This document shows, piece by piece, positions 26,701 through 37,200 of a stretch of DNA of 64,000 bases (positions are counted from its first letter, which is position 1; each line of letters starts with the position of its first letter). The DNA is from Ptychodera flava (lineage: Eukaryota > Hemichordata > Enteropneusta > Ptychoderidae): positions 43,364,137 through 43,428,136 of the forward strand of contig NC_091928.1 of the NCBI RefSeq assembly GCF_041260155.1. Direction: 5' to 3'. The notes beneath the pieces were generated by a model, which ran no database searches, was not told the origin of the DNA, and was given only the letters and a program-made list of their open reading frames with translations. The translations under genes and the position numbers were made by a program.

Positions 26701-29297
26701 TGACCATCTAGGAGTCGTTAATTTGAGCATCTCGGCTGATGGTAATCACTATCATTTCAGTTCAAGTGATTGAATTCGACAATGGAGTTTGATTTGTATT
26801 CGTGTGAATGTTTACAGATACGAATATTGGATCCTGCCTGACTGCTGGATGGTGCATACACCTCATTGGCCAAGTCCAAGCAGAGCTGCATGGCTTGAGG
26901 ATGTCAACTACAACCAGTAAGTCAACCAACTATCGAGCTTCGTTTTGACGTTTCTGCCTCATGTTAATTTGTTTGCCTTTCGTATATTCTGACAAGACAT
27001 ACGTCTTTTTGGCCTTGTACAACTCCGTGGAACGCGACATATACATTCTTGTGCCCAAGATTTTATCATTGTATGTGAATATTCTAAACAAATTTTTGAA
27101 ACGTCTTACCGTCATGTGGATGAACAAACCGTCCAATGTCTTTCAATTTTTGTGATTCTGTATAGATGTGTATACGCTGTGGCATGGAAATTCTTCAAGG
27201 ACCTGGAAGCCAAATACGGAACCGAACACAGCAAGAGCATCATGGGTAAGTAGGGCGTTGCTATTTACAGTGAGATCAGAGACTTTTCAAATTCATCTGT
27301 CGAGTGCACCATTCGTGACCTATTAATATTCACAACTAATGATGACTCATCATCGATTTTATAATTAATTACATAAACATAATTTAACCATTATCAATGA
27401 ATATGCATCAATGAAATATTTTGCTATTATTTCATAAATATTAAATCATTAAATACAAATCTATATCTATATATTATACTTATGTATGTATGTATGTTTG
27501 TGTGTATGTATGTATGTATGTATGTATGTATGTATGTATGTATGTATGTATGTATGTATGTATGTGTGTGTGTATGTATGTATGTATGTATGTATGTATG
27601 TATGTATGTATGTATGTATGTATGTATGTATGTATGTATGTATGTATGTATGTATGTATGTATGTATGTATGTATGTATGTATGTATGTATGTATGTATG
27701 TATGTATGTGTGTGTGTATGTATGTATGTATGTATGTATGTATGTATGTATGTATGTATGTATGTATGTATGTATGTATGTATGTATGTATGTATGTATG
27801 TATGTATATATAATAATAATTATATGGTTTATTGCTCTAGAAGGCCACCGGCCAAAATCGCATACATCACAAAATATACAGAAAATAAGTTACAGAAAAC
27901 AGACACAGAGATAAATAAATCATTGATAAACAAAAGAAGAAAAGGAAATACAATACTTCAAAAATACTCTTTTCTCAAATTGAAAGCTTTGTACACAAAT
28001 ATAGCAAGGTTTGATATTATAACTTTGTTATAAGATGACATAAGAGAATAAAATTTTTCAATTGAAGGTTGTCTATATTACCAGACTGGTAAATAGGATT
28101 CTCTTAAATTCTGATAAAGGGGACAGACAGATATAAAGTGAAATTCATTTTCAATTTCTGTCGAATCACAAATCTTACAGGTGCGTTCCTCAAGAGAAAT
28201 ACCACAAACCCTATCCTCTTCAATTTCTAAACCAAGACCCGAACTCCGCAAACAAGCAATTGATCTTCTAAATTTCATTGCATATCAATAAATAAGTAAT
28301 CTTCTGGTAGAAAGTTTAACTTAAAATTTCTATAAAGACGAAGTTTATCTTTGGTACAGACTTCTGACCACCAGTTTTGCTTGAAAATATCACTTGCTCT
28401 GGTTACGAAAAGCTTTAGGAAGCTATTGAAATCCCCCGGCCCCTGAAATAACCAAACTTCCCCCAAACCCATGGTTAAACAAAATAGTTTTGACATGCGT
28501 TGTCCAGGATTCTTTCCCATTGTCATCTAGCCGCACCGCAAGGTTATAACTGTGCTTTGCTATTTTGTTTTGTGGCATTTTTAAAAGTTTTAACCAGTAT
28601 GAGATCACTTTTTTCTGAGTGACTAAGAAAATAGGACACCTGCCACAATCACCTAGCACACAGGCGTCCGGGGTTGATGATTTAACTCCAAGAAATCTCT
28701 TACAATACTTCAATTGAACACATTTGAGAACCTGGTATTGTGTGTAACCCCAAATTTCTGACCCATATGTGATAATGGGCAGAACCATAGCGTCGAAAAG
28801 TTTAAAGTAGTCTTTAAATGGCAAGCTGCCAGTCTGCTTGATCATTCTAAAAATGTTGCCCATCGCCTTCCTAGCTTGATCTGCTAATATTAATGTAGCT
28901 TTACTTCAGGTATTCCTACTGGAAAGCATTAAACCGAGATATTTGTAATAACTGACCGTTTTCATACATTCCCCATTAAAAAAATACCTTTCAGATTTTT
29001 TCAAAACCCCGCCACGTCTAAATACAATAATTTGTGATTTGCTCATATTTACTGACAGTTTCCGTTTGCTAGTAAAAGACTCCAGTACTGTAAGTAGTCT
29101 TTGTAAACCAACTGGAGTATTACTGAAAATAGATACATCATCTGCATACAAAAGGGAAAACAAATCGTGCAATTCTTGAGTAATCTGTGTACCACAATGT
29201 CCCGAATTTTCCAACATATTGTTCAGTTGTATGTATGTATGTATGTATGTATGTATGTATGTATGTATGTATGTATGTATGTATGTATGTATGTATG

Positions 29298-29331
<34 letters not shown>

Positions 29332-29484
29332 ACACTACGAATCACAAAAATTGATACTTATTACATCGTGATAATTTCTCTGCACAGACAGATATATGTA
29401 CTACCAATTACATCGATAGATTTATAACATGTCTTATCTATTCTTAAAAGTTTGATTATTTTTTTCCTAATTTTTTCAGGATAA
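12332..29484 (+). CDS. LARGE-like bifunctional glycosyltransferase (GT8-like + GT49), divergent, 18 exons
   Basis: The exons are 12332-12425, 13062-13138, 14122-14296, 16532-16602, 17129-17380, 18175-18261, 18646-18846, 20337-20426, 20893-20992, 21687-21817, 22599-22714, 24092-24140, 24402-24511, 25119-25191, 26012-26139, 26818-26916, 27166-27245 and 29480-29484. All have GT-AG sites and agreeing phases, giving 645 residues (human LARGE1 has 756). A signal anchor spans about residues 11-29, typical of Golgi type II enzymes. The GT8-like part includes TPLHFHFVVD and FDWNTIF (144-146 in place of DTD). It seems about 20 residues short before that motif and also contracted after it. The GT49 part includes HMRNIAMEEV, IGEIDFL (451-453 in place of DID), VVPAYEV, EPYVVL, GHDKIA and MVHTPHWPS. 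LARGE extends the xylose-glucuronate polymer matriglycan on alpha-dystroglycan. With both DXD motifs changed, this copy may be a pseudoenzyme or have altered chemistry. Only GA plus the stop codon lie in the last exon. Confidence 0.9.
13184..13224. repeat. (AT)n microsatellite
   Basis: About 20 AT dinucleotide units lie in the second intron of the LARGE-like gene, shortly after the donor of exon 2. Confidence 0.95.
13811..14090 (+). mobile_element. Family A TTAA MITE copy, left end missing, abutting LARGE-like exon 3
   Basis: It shares long blocks with copies at 30591, 45412 and 47633: AAGTGAAAGACTTAAACTTT, the core TTCAAAATGGCCGCCATCC, and the right terminus GAGAGTCCGAATATC followed by the CTACCTTAA end. 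The left TIR is lost. Its right end lies 31 bp upstream of the exon 3 acceptor, and it carries its own acceptor-like TTTTTCTTGCAG at 14014-14025. Confidence 0.85.
15709..16430. repeat. Degenerate pentanucleotide array (CATAT/CATCA)
   Basis: About 540 bp of 5-bp units such as CATAT and CACAT run in phase, with CATGT blocks. They grade after about 16250 into CACAC/CGCAC-type units. The array lies in the intron between LARGE-like exons 3 and 4. It reads open in all three plus frames only because a 5-bp repeat without stops does so. Confidence 0.95.
17836..17917 (+). tRNA. tRNA-Ser (anticodon TGA)
   Basis: The 82-nt gene has acceptor arms GCTGCGA and TCGCAGC, the A box TGGCCGAGCGGTTAAGGCG, anticodon loop CTTGAAA with anticodon TGA, a long variable arm typical of class II tRNAs, and the B box GGTTCAAGTCC. 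T-runs follow about 25 nt downstream. It lies in the sense direction in the intron between LARGE-like exons 5 and 6. Confidence 0.96.
19240..19311 (-). tRNA. tRNA-Gln (anticodon CTG), copy 1
   Basis: On the minus strand it reads GGTCCCATGGTGTAATGG at the 5' end, with loop CTCTGAA, B box GAGTTCAAATCTC and acceptor end TGGGACC. A T6 terminator follows about 13 nt downstream. It is antisense within the seventh intron of the LARGE-like gene. Confidence 0.97.
19542..19613 (-). tRNA. tRNA-Gln (anticodon CTG), copy 2
   Basis: The 72 nt are identical to copy 1. The T6 terminator and about 200 bp of flank (for example GTCCTGTTTCAATCTGTTTT) are also copied, so this is a tandem unit of about 300 bp. 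Confidence 0.97.
19838..19909 (-). tRNA. tRNA-Gln (anticodon CTG), copy 3
   Basis: The tRNA sequence is the same as in copies 1 and 2, 296 bp from copy 2. The flanks carry a few substitutions (AAAAAAGATGC in place of AAAAAAGCTGC), but the T6 terminator is kept. Confidence 0.97.
20149..20220 (-). tRNA. tRNA-Gln (anticodon TTG), copy 4
   Basis: It matches the other three copies except that the anticodon loop on the minus strand is CTTTGAA. This gives anticodon TTG, which still decodes Gln (CAA). All stems remain intact. It is the copy closest to exon 8. Confidence 0.96.
20672..20741. repeat. (GA)n microsatellite
   Basis: A pure GA dinucleotide run of about 35 units lies in the intron between LARGE-like exons 8 and 9. 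Confidence 0.97.
21268..21505 (+). repeat. Family C interspersed repeat copy
   Basis: It shares ordered blocks with 58600-59160: a TTTTTCACTATT-like start, CCTGTTCTACTCCC, TCAGCTTGTCAACTCAG, GTAGACTGCATTGTTACTG and TTGACAAGTGAATTCTGGTC. It has no coding capacity. It lies in the intron before LARGE-like exon 10. Confidence 0.7.
23687..24001. repeat. (ACAT)n tetranucleotide array
   Basis: About 78 units of ACAT run on with a short break at 23832-23857 (ACGTACGTAC and AGTGAATAC). It lies in the intron before LARGE-like exon 12. The open frames over it are Ile-His-Thr-Tyr repeats and are not genes. Confidence 0.97.
27480..27808. repeat. (TGTA)n tetranucleotide array, left flank of the LINE
   Basis: About 80 TATG/TGTA units contain three TGTG-bearing interruptions. 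The array borders the 3' end of the minus-strand LINE in the last intron of the LARGE-like gene. Confidence 0.97.
27812..29230 (-). mobile_element. 5'-truncated LINE (non-LTR retrotransposon), reverse transcriptase C-terminal half
   Basis: Read on the minus strand, 29217-28906 encodes the RT catalytic segment with LLYADDVSIFSN and YYKYLGLMLSS. 28863-28423 encodes the following thumb/C-terminal region (FDAMVLPIITYGSEIWGY, WLKLLKMP). 28526-28275 and 28278-28078 continue it and end with the Cys-His motif CKICDSTEIENEFHF. The pieces lie in shifted frames, so several frameshifts or stops have broken it. An AATAAA lies near the 3' end. No endonuclease or ORF1 remains. The motifs fit the CR1/Jockey-like group; the clade was not resolved. 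TGTA arrays flank both ends. Confidence 0.93.
29231..29326. repeat. (TGTA)n tetranucleotide array, right flank of the LINE
   Basis: About 24 units of the same tetranucleotide, in the same strand orientation as 27480-27808, abut the truncated 5' side of the LINE. Confidence 0.97.
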
Positions 29485-30001
29485 ACAACTTTGGATTACT
29501 AACATTACACAGCATGGACTTGGAGAATTCGTTCTTGAACTTGGCAACTTCCGACAGATACGACTAGTTTTCAAAGATTGGGTCGTTTTGCAGAGGAAAG
29601 ACGTCTTGTTTTGTAATACGAGTTTTGCTATCTGGCAATATTAAACCATCCAAGTTAGTTTAATGTTTGCACACAAAAAACCGGGTTACTGGAATCAGAA
29701 AATGCATTATTATAATAACAATTCACTTAAGGACCCTTACTTGATTAAAAGTATTACGTGACATGTTCTAACGTAGAATCGACACTACATGAAATTAGAG
29801 TCAATAAGGACCGCAGATTGTCAAAGGATTTATATTGTTTCGGGATATTTGGTTAGAATAGGGAAGTGTTTGTTGGGAGATGAGGAACAGTCACCGACTC
29901 CTCTCGTCGAAATTTTATAGAATGGATGTTGTCAAAGAGTATCATGCATTTTTTCTTTTACTTTGTCGAAAAATGAGTGTTTTGTAAAAAAACCTACATT
30001 A

Positions 30002-30007
30002 AATAAA
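30002..30007 (+). promoter_or_regulatory. Poly(A) signal candidate for the LARGE-like gene
   Basis: AATAAA lies 518 nt after the stop codon split by the last intron. It is the first canonical hexamer I see downstream of the last exon. Confidence 0.55.
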
Positions 30008-30590
30008 AGGGGAAACTTGGATACAACAATCATTTATTGACCAAACAGATTTGTTTATGTACCTTAAAAACTTGGGTTGGTCGTCTAGTTATCACGGTTG
30101 CTAATTGTATTAGCTGCTATGGACCTATCGTTGAGTCAAATGTCGACGGTATGCTTGTTTTCGACAGCAAACACAAGGATTGAAAATAATGTAGAAAATA
30201 TTATCGGAATCCATAAAATGCTCTCGCAGATGTACGTTGCGTTAGGCTTTGTGTTAAAGTTCGTTAAAACTTAATTTTATTTTTCGTGTATAAATGTAAA
30301 GTACCCGGATGTTCTCTTCTCTGTCCATTGTAGCTATTCTTAGTCAGAAAAGGCGTTTGGTTTACGTATGCGAGGGTTATGTAAATCGGTGTGATTTTAT
30401 AGTGTGCAAATTGAAGAAAATTTTGCATATTTACTGGTAAATTTGGGCTAGATTTGATTTACAGAGAGCTCAGTAACGTAACACTGCTCATTGATCCGAA
30501 AGTTCGACTTTGACAGCCATAATATTGCGAAATTTGATCTACATGTACAGGGACCCGGATGGAAAACTGGCCAATAAAAATTCATCTCTG

Positions 30591-30953
30591 TTGAGGTAGT
30601 AAGCGCCTCGAACTCGGAAGGGTACTGCTGAAACTTTGCGTATGGGAACTTTCAATCAACCCCTATCGAAATAAAATAAAAGTCAGGGGTCACTCGGGCG
30701 AAATTATGCACCAGAGAAACAAATTACCCAATGGTTAACGACACTTGAGATTCAAAATGGCCGCCATCCTTGTGTTAACTCTAGGGGACGGGGGGGAGAG
30801 TAAATTTTCGATTTTCATAAAAATAAGCCGGAGAAAAGTTTACTCACTGTACGAACTTGAAATGAGTCTACAAAAGTGATAGTGCCAAACTGTTATTTAT
30901 ATGTAAAAGTTTGGGAGTCCGAATATCTGTCTCCGAGGCGCATTCTACCGTAA
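30591..30953 (+). mobile_element. Family A TTAA MITE copy
   Basis: The left end TTGAGGTAGTAAGCGCCTCG and the right end CGAGGCGCATTCTACCGTAA form the TIRs. The inner core GATTCAAAATGGCCGCCATC is conserved, and GAGTCCGAATATCTGTC precedes the right end. The TTAA flank has decayed on both sides. Confidence 0.88.
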
Positions 30954-31457
30954 GAACAATTGGGACAGATTTTGCTGTCTGACCGGAGACACATACAAAC
31001 TGCATATCCTTCCGCGACAGAATTAGTGTAATTTGCTGATGACGGCGCACGTAACGAAACTGGGCCAGTTCTTCCTCAAGAAAACAATGGGATTTTCTCA
31101 GGAAGACCTCTTCTAATTAAAAGAATTGATACCTCTTGGAATATTTTTATTTGTAAAATGTTTGAGTTTGGGTCCAGCATTCACCAGTCTTGCCCAGGCG
31201 CCAAAGGAAAAGAGATTTCGATCAATCAGAAGACAGGACTCTTTCAGTCTCGGTTTCGTTCATACGTATCTGCTTTTCAATTGGCCGATTATCAGGAGAA
31301 GAAATCTCCCGGTTATTTTTCAAAATTTGTATCATGTCTGAGTTTGATGACAATATATTCATATCTGTACATTTAGTTGGAACCTGTGAAATAAATCCAT
31401 GTACATTTTCTCCAAACCATTATTGCTTTGATTGCTATCATGTCTATTGTCTTCCTT

Positions 31458-31567
<110 letters not shown>

Positions 31568-32194
31568 GAGGCTAAAAGGGATACATAAATTTGGTGGTAG
31601 GCATGTCGAGATGTAGACGGAGACGGGGTCTGAAGACCAAAGACTGGTACAAGACAAAGGAAGAGAGACATACTAATAGAGACAAGATTACGTAGACAGA
31701 CAGACAGGGGGAAGCGGTAGTAAATACGACAGCCAGATACGCAAGCTGGAAAAAAACGAGAATGACGAAGACATACATATATTTGAGACGTAGTCATAAA
31801 GTTATCGAGGCCACTGAACGAAAAATCTGAAAGACGACATAGATTTACATGCAAGCGCGAGGTCATAGTTGACTGTATCAAAGTGGAAAAGATAGACTAT
31901 CTAGGAGGTCCACGTCACTACAAACAAGACACTTGAGGTGTTGGTTCAAATATCAGAAGGGGACTTTTTCAACACGGCCACTGTCAACATTAGGAATTGC
32001 AATTCAATTACATTTGATGCATGCCCTTATGTCACAAATTTTCCGGGGGGGGGGGGAGTCAGAGGAGCTGATGAACTGATTTTAGTCAGACGAAAGACGG
32101 TCTCAGTATTTCACGATTGATTTTAGCCTTGACAGGTTGGCATTAAATATGTTGTACAAATACCACTTTGTGAATTTCCATAGCATTGGTCGTT

Positions 32195-32228
32195 CTTCTC
32201 TGAATCTGAATCTGAATCTGAATCTGAC
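32195..32228. repeat. (TCTGAA)n hexanucleotide run
   Basis: Between five and six TCTGAA units lie in intergenic DNA. Confidence 0.9.
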
Positions 32229-34571
32229 TTGGCTCATCATTTGTAATCAAGCAGCAGTACATGTGCTTCCATCCGAGATATATTTGTATTGTTCAGCTGT
32301 GCTCTTTTTATCACAACATTGGATTCAGCTCGGAAATTTTAATATGACGTCATGGCCACCTTTAATATAAAAGGGAACAACGCCTTAAATAGAATAGGTA
32401 CTCTCAATACGAAGATTGTAAAAATGATTATGATTGCAAACTATTCATCAATAATTTCTTTCCAATGGGCACCTAGCACATGTTGTAGAAAGACTGGATA
32501 TTTGGAAATGACTTTCGAATATCTCGAAATAGCGGTTTTTCTGTTTTGTATTTGACTCGTAGAAGTTGAACTCATAAAGTATTTCTCAAATAATTTAATG
32601 TTAAGCACTTTTAATTTATTCGCACAGTAATTCCACTTTTCACAGAAAACCAAACTCACCAATACTGTAAAACTGCAACGTGATCCGAGCATTTTTTCTT
32701 GTCGTCTGGCAGTGTCAAAGAAATACGATAAGCTTACAAACAAAACGTGTTGTTTTAAATATACCTCCCTTTGGGATCAAATACAGAGACAAAAAAACTA
32801 ACAACAGACAATATGAGCAAATCCTCAATTAGTTATGTTCATTTTGTGCACAGGCGACACCATGTAAATAGATAGAGAACAGCTGTGCGCGCCAAATCAT
32901 TGCACAGCCTGTCATGGCTTCCACGTCGACACTGAGTTTATTCTGTAATTTACAATGACATTATTCAGAATGTTATATGTGGCAGAATAATCCGTCAAAT
33001 TAATGAAGTCACGGATACAATTTCTATTTCCTGTTCGTTCCAATAGCTTTTATTGTCACAATCAAAAGAGGTGTTCCTACTCTGAAAAATACTGTATAAT
33101 TTTACTAAAACTGCAACTTGCATCTACCAATATCTACATGGTAGGTTCGATTAAGTAGTTTCAGCAGGTTTTCAACAAATTTGTCTCAAAATTATTCCAT
33201 ATCATCACATAATATACTAATAATACACATGAAAGACACGAGTGATATTCCCAGCGCCAATTCCTGTGACCCTTTGAATCTTGATCTATTTATAAATAGC
33301 TACCTTCAGAGTTAGTACCTCAATAGTACACTATTCGTCACCTAATTTATTTTCTTCTCAAATAGTGACTCTTTGAACATTCTGATGTTAAAAAAAGCAA
33401 GAAAATTTGAGGTAAAATACACGTAAGCTATTTAACAACTGTCTTAAAGTCATTTGTGGTTGGCCTCTCTGAAAAAAACTTCAAATATGAAATACTACAC
33501 TGTGCTCAAGTGCAACGTGTTCGCTTTCGCAACTCTGAAGAGGCGAGTAAGCTTGTGGTAGCTTAACTTGATAACTACTACTTTTTTGTCCAGACAACAA
33601 TGAGAAGATTGCAATATGTGCCATTAGACAATGAGGCGAGCACATCATTAAACACCATGGAAATTTTTAATAGGTAAATAACATTTATTTCGTTTCCAGG
33701 GAAGGGAATTTACGACCGGTGGCACCTCAAAACTAATGAATAATCGCGGACATCACATCGAGGAGAAAGTAATACGAACACAAAGAATATATTTTGGTAT
33801 TAATTCATTGATGTCTTTGTGCGAGAAATATACGTCTGTGGTCGAACATGTGTTTCAAAACAAAAACAAAATAAATAAAATCTATTCATCTTTTAATTCC
33901 TAGTGACGTCAAACAAAGATAATGCGGATTACTGTTAGTATTTTCAGTGATGGCACATCCACGTGTGCACACGAAGAAACGAGAAACGAGATCTTCGAAA
34001 AAATCTGAAATTTTCCAATCGATACCAATATGATATCCTTTCTTTTTTTTACGTTTTCTGTTTTACACGTTCTTAAAGTTTTGCAAAGTGCTGTTAAATA
34101 TTAAAACCTTTTCAAAGTCCTAATTCTCTTTCACTCAACCTAAATCCTAAAAACACTGTTGAAAGAAAAGGAATCAATATAATCTTACAATTTGAGTCTT
34201 TGTCTCACTTGTGGATTTGTAATAATAATAATTATATTACAAAACTAAAACTGAAAGAAAACTACCCCTCTAGCTCACACCTGGAGTTCTTCAAACAACT
34301 ATAAAACAGATAATTGTGTACAAAATAAAATCCTGAAGTCACCTTTAAAAAAAAAGATCAGAAAGGAAAATATCTAAGTCAGCAAAACAATTACAATAGC
34401 TAAGCGACCCCATCAGCACTTTCAATATGCCACCGCGAGTTTCGACCTCTGACCTCTATCATTTCACGGTAAATGGTTACACGTGGACATCCCTGGCGTC
34501 GTGCACACCGAAATGGGAAAAGCAGAGATTTTGGGAGAAAGGGTCTCTAAATTTGAACCTTGATATGCATT

Positions 34572-35579
34572 CTACATCGGATTTTCCGGAATGCCTAACT
34601 GTTCTTTGATGAGCAGCATCCTTTTCTTGACGAATTCGTAGAATTCAACTTCCAACGCCATGCGCTCTCGCTGGATTTTGAGCGCTTCCTCTGACGGTTC
34701 GATTTTGGATTTGGATTTGAATTGGTCTCGGATGCTACTCAGGGTGACTTTGTAAGCCTCAAGGGCGCCCTCGAAGAATTTAGGGAGAAGTCGCTCCAAG
34801 ATGACCAGGGTTGAGTTGAACTGCTCTGTGATGCCGACGAACAGGAATTTCTCTACGACATTTTTCTTCGCTTGCTCGATGGCCCAGCGTGAGGGCGTGC
34901 GGCACTCGTCTTTTTGACCGCAGAAGTAAGGGACAACCCGGAAAGTGTTCTCTGTGCTGCATTCATACTTGTTGTTCAAAACGCACTCATCGAATGTCTG
35001 GTTAAAGTCTTCGGGCGCGCCTGTCCACTCGGGGACCGAAAAGGAGTCACCAAAGCGGGTGTAGTAATAAAAAGACACCAGACGACTCACCGGGTCACGA
35101 GTTAAATTGATCCAGACTGGCTTGACTGCCGACCCGTAAGTTTCGAAATCTACATAGTCCAGATGCCGGTCATAGATGTATGGTGGTTCTAGCGCTTCGA
35201 TCTCTTTTATAAAAATTTTCTCACCAGTCTCATTGAGGAACACTTTGACGAAGACTGGACTACGTTCGCGCTTGAACTCAAGCTTCTGTGAGAGTCGCAT
35301 GATAACGTTGAGCAGACTTCGGCTACCGACTTTGCTGACGCGATTGAAGATGACTCGCGTCTCGTTCCAGGCGCCGGTCGGGTCGAGAGGCAGGCCCATG
35401 TCCGGGGAGAGCGCCGACTCGCCGTCGAAGCGAAGGCTGGTGTCGAGCAGCGAGGAAGACCCTGGTCCGATGTGTTGAGAAGTAAGCTTGAAGACAACGG
35501 CGAAGAAGAGAAGGGTGCCTACGATGAGAATCAGCCGAGCAGGCGAGATGAATATCCGTCCAATGCGAATCATCAACAT
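34572..35579 (-). CDS. Uronyl 2-O-sulfotransferase-like protein, copy 1 (335 aa)
   Basis: This is a type II Golgi membrane protein of the Sulfotransfer_2 family, closest by motif to uronyl/heparan-sulfate 2-O-sulfotransferases, which move sulfate from PAPS to the 2-O of a uronic acid. The transmembrane segment is at 16-30. The 5'-phosphosulfate loop is FNRVSKVGSRSLL with Lys83. The histidine segment is YDRHLDYVDF with His139; the second histidine of the UST pattern HVH is Asp. The 3'-phosphate motif is TRDPVSRLVSFYYY with Arg161 and Ser169. ECSTENTF, VPYFCGQ and WAIEQAKKNV follow. The start ATG at 35579 opens the anchor; the next Met is two codons on. The coding region has no intron. A good acceptor (TTTCTGTCTGTAG, AG at 35641-35640) just upstream suggests a 5'UTR intron. 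It is divergently oriented to copy 2, its nearest relative. Confidence 0.92.
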   Translation of the reverse strand: MLMIRIGRIFISPARLILIVGTLLFFAVVFKLTSQHIGPGSSSLLDTSLRFDGESALSPDMGLPLDPTGAWNETRVIFNRVSKVGSRSLLNVIMRLSQKLEFKRERSPVFVKVFLNETGEKIFIKEIEALEPPYIYDRHLDYVDFETYGSAVKPVWINLTRDPVSRLVSFYYYTRFGDSFSVPEWTGAPEDFNQTFDECVLNNKYECSTENTFRVVPYFCGQKDECRTPSRWAIEQAKKNVVEKFLFVGITEQFNSTLVILERLLPKFFEGALEAYKVTLSSIRDQFKSKSKIEPSEEALKIQRERMALEVEFYEFVKKRMLLIKEQLGIPENPM

Positions 35580-35639
35580 TGTTGGAGTGGTAGTTTGCTG
35601 TGTTTGAGCCAGGGTTGCAGATTTGTATCCTTATTACAA

Positions 35640-37100
35640 CTACAGACAGAAACAAATAAAAAAGAACAACATCAAATAAGCTGCACAATTCCAATGAAGT
35701 ATTTTGACATTCATGATGAATTATACTCAAAGACGTCTGACCCATTTTCAAATTCTAAATAATTAGAAAAATATTTATTTCTGACAAAGCATCGGTTTTT
35801 GAGCCAACTCTGTGTTATTTGTTGTTGATGTTGTAAATTTCATATTACATGCACATATTAAACAAAAAAAAGTTATTTGCGCTATTTCATCACAAAACAT
35901 TTCATCTGTTGCGTTTTCCTTCCATAGTCAGCATCTTTTTAAAAAGAGGAACCGAGAATAAACAGGTGTTAACCACTCCACTCTGTCTCTGCCGAGAAGA
36001 CTCCTTTGGCAACCACGTTTCCATGGAAATAAATCGATTGATCTTTGCCAGTAAAGCCAGTACTGAAAACGTTTATATTAATGTTAATCCAATCATGTCC
36101 AGTCTTACGTTTGATCTGCGTCACCATGGCCAAAAATAAATCTTCCTACAAATGGTACTTATGCATTTTTTATCTTACTTTGGAAGTTTACAGTGAAAAT
36201 AGATGCGGACATCAATGAAAATTAGACTGGCATTGGAATTGCAGGTTATCACACATTTAACAAATTTCTTGTATCATCGATATATCGCCTATCTGCCGGT
36301 TCGCTTTGAGGTCAACTGTCTAATGTAGATACACCCGTGGAAAACTACGTCGCCTAGAATGTTTACTTTCTCCCGTCATTAATAAGTAAATTAAACAATA
36401 AAACAAATATACACAGCAAGTCTGGCTTCACCATTAAGGCTCCGCATGGTTTTAGAAGGTAATCACATTTTGTACGGCACACAGAACGGTTACCGTTGAG
36501 GTCAGATATAGTACTGCCGGCGGCTAAAGATTTGCGAAACAAATTTCGAGGTTTTTAACCTCGAGTAAACTTGAAGAAAACTGATGGTGGCGACCTCGTC
36601 GATGAGGATATACAGGTGATGAATCATGGGAAATTTGTCATTTTTTGCGAAAGTTTGAGCTTTTGTGACACATCACAATAGTTTAGTTCAGTGAACATTC
36701 TATAATAATTGTATTGTGAAGAGCAGGACAGAACACTCAAAGCATTTACATGCCGGTTACAGTGCCGCCGGGAGCAAGTCATTTTGTCACTGAAGAAAAC
36801 TTTACAAAATGCCGTCACTTTAGAAAATCACCCAACAGCATTGGGTAGTTTCATTTATCGTGGTTTTTGGACTCCGAGTTGACAATATTAATACAGAAGA
36901 GTTCTACAGGCCTACATTTACGGCGGGTTAAAATTAGCACACTTTTATCAATACACGGCATTAAATCGGTTCATTTTGCTTCGCGATATTTCGATTCCAA
37001 GAAAAGATTTTCAAAAAAACTGTTTCGGTTTTGAGTTTTAGAACGTCCGTGACTGATTCTGACAAACTCAAATCGAGATTCTTAAACGAATTTCACTCAC
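35640..37100 (-). other. Probable 5'UTR intron of sulfotransferase copy 1
   Basis: On the minus strand a donor AAG|GTGAGT (GT at 37100-37099) and a pyrimidine-rich acceptor ending CTGTAG (35641-35640) bracket 1461 bp that lack a convincing coding frame. Confidence 0.55.
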
Positions 37101-37200
37101 CTTAAAAATACAGCTACTATCGCCTACCGTCACCCGCCAACAGTGATGATGCGATAATGTGCGACGTCGAAGTTCTGGTGACGACACTCGGGTCAGAGAA
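37101..37200 (-). other. Candidate 5'UTR exon of sulfotransferase copy 1
   Basis: The 3' end of this exon is set by the GTGAGT donor; its upstream limit is unknown. The stretch is CpG-bearing compared with its surroundings. No long frame is present. Confidence 0.4.
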
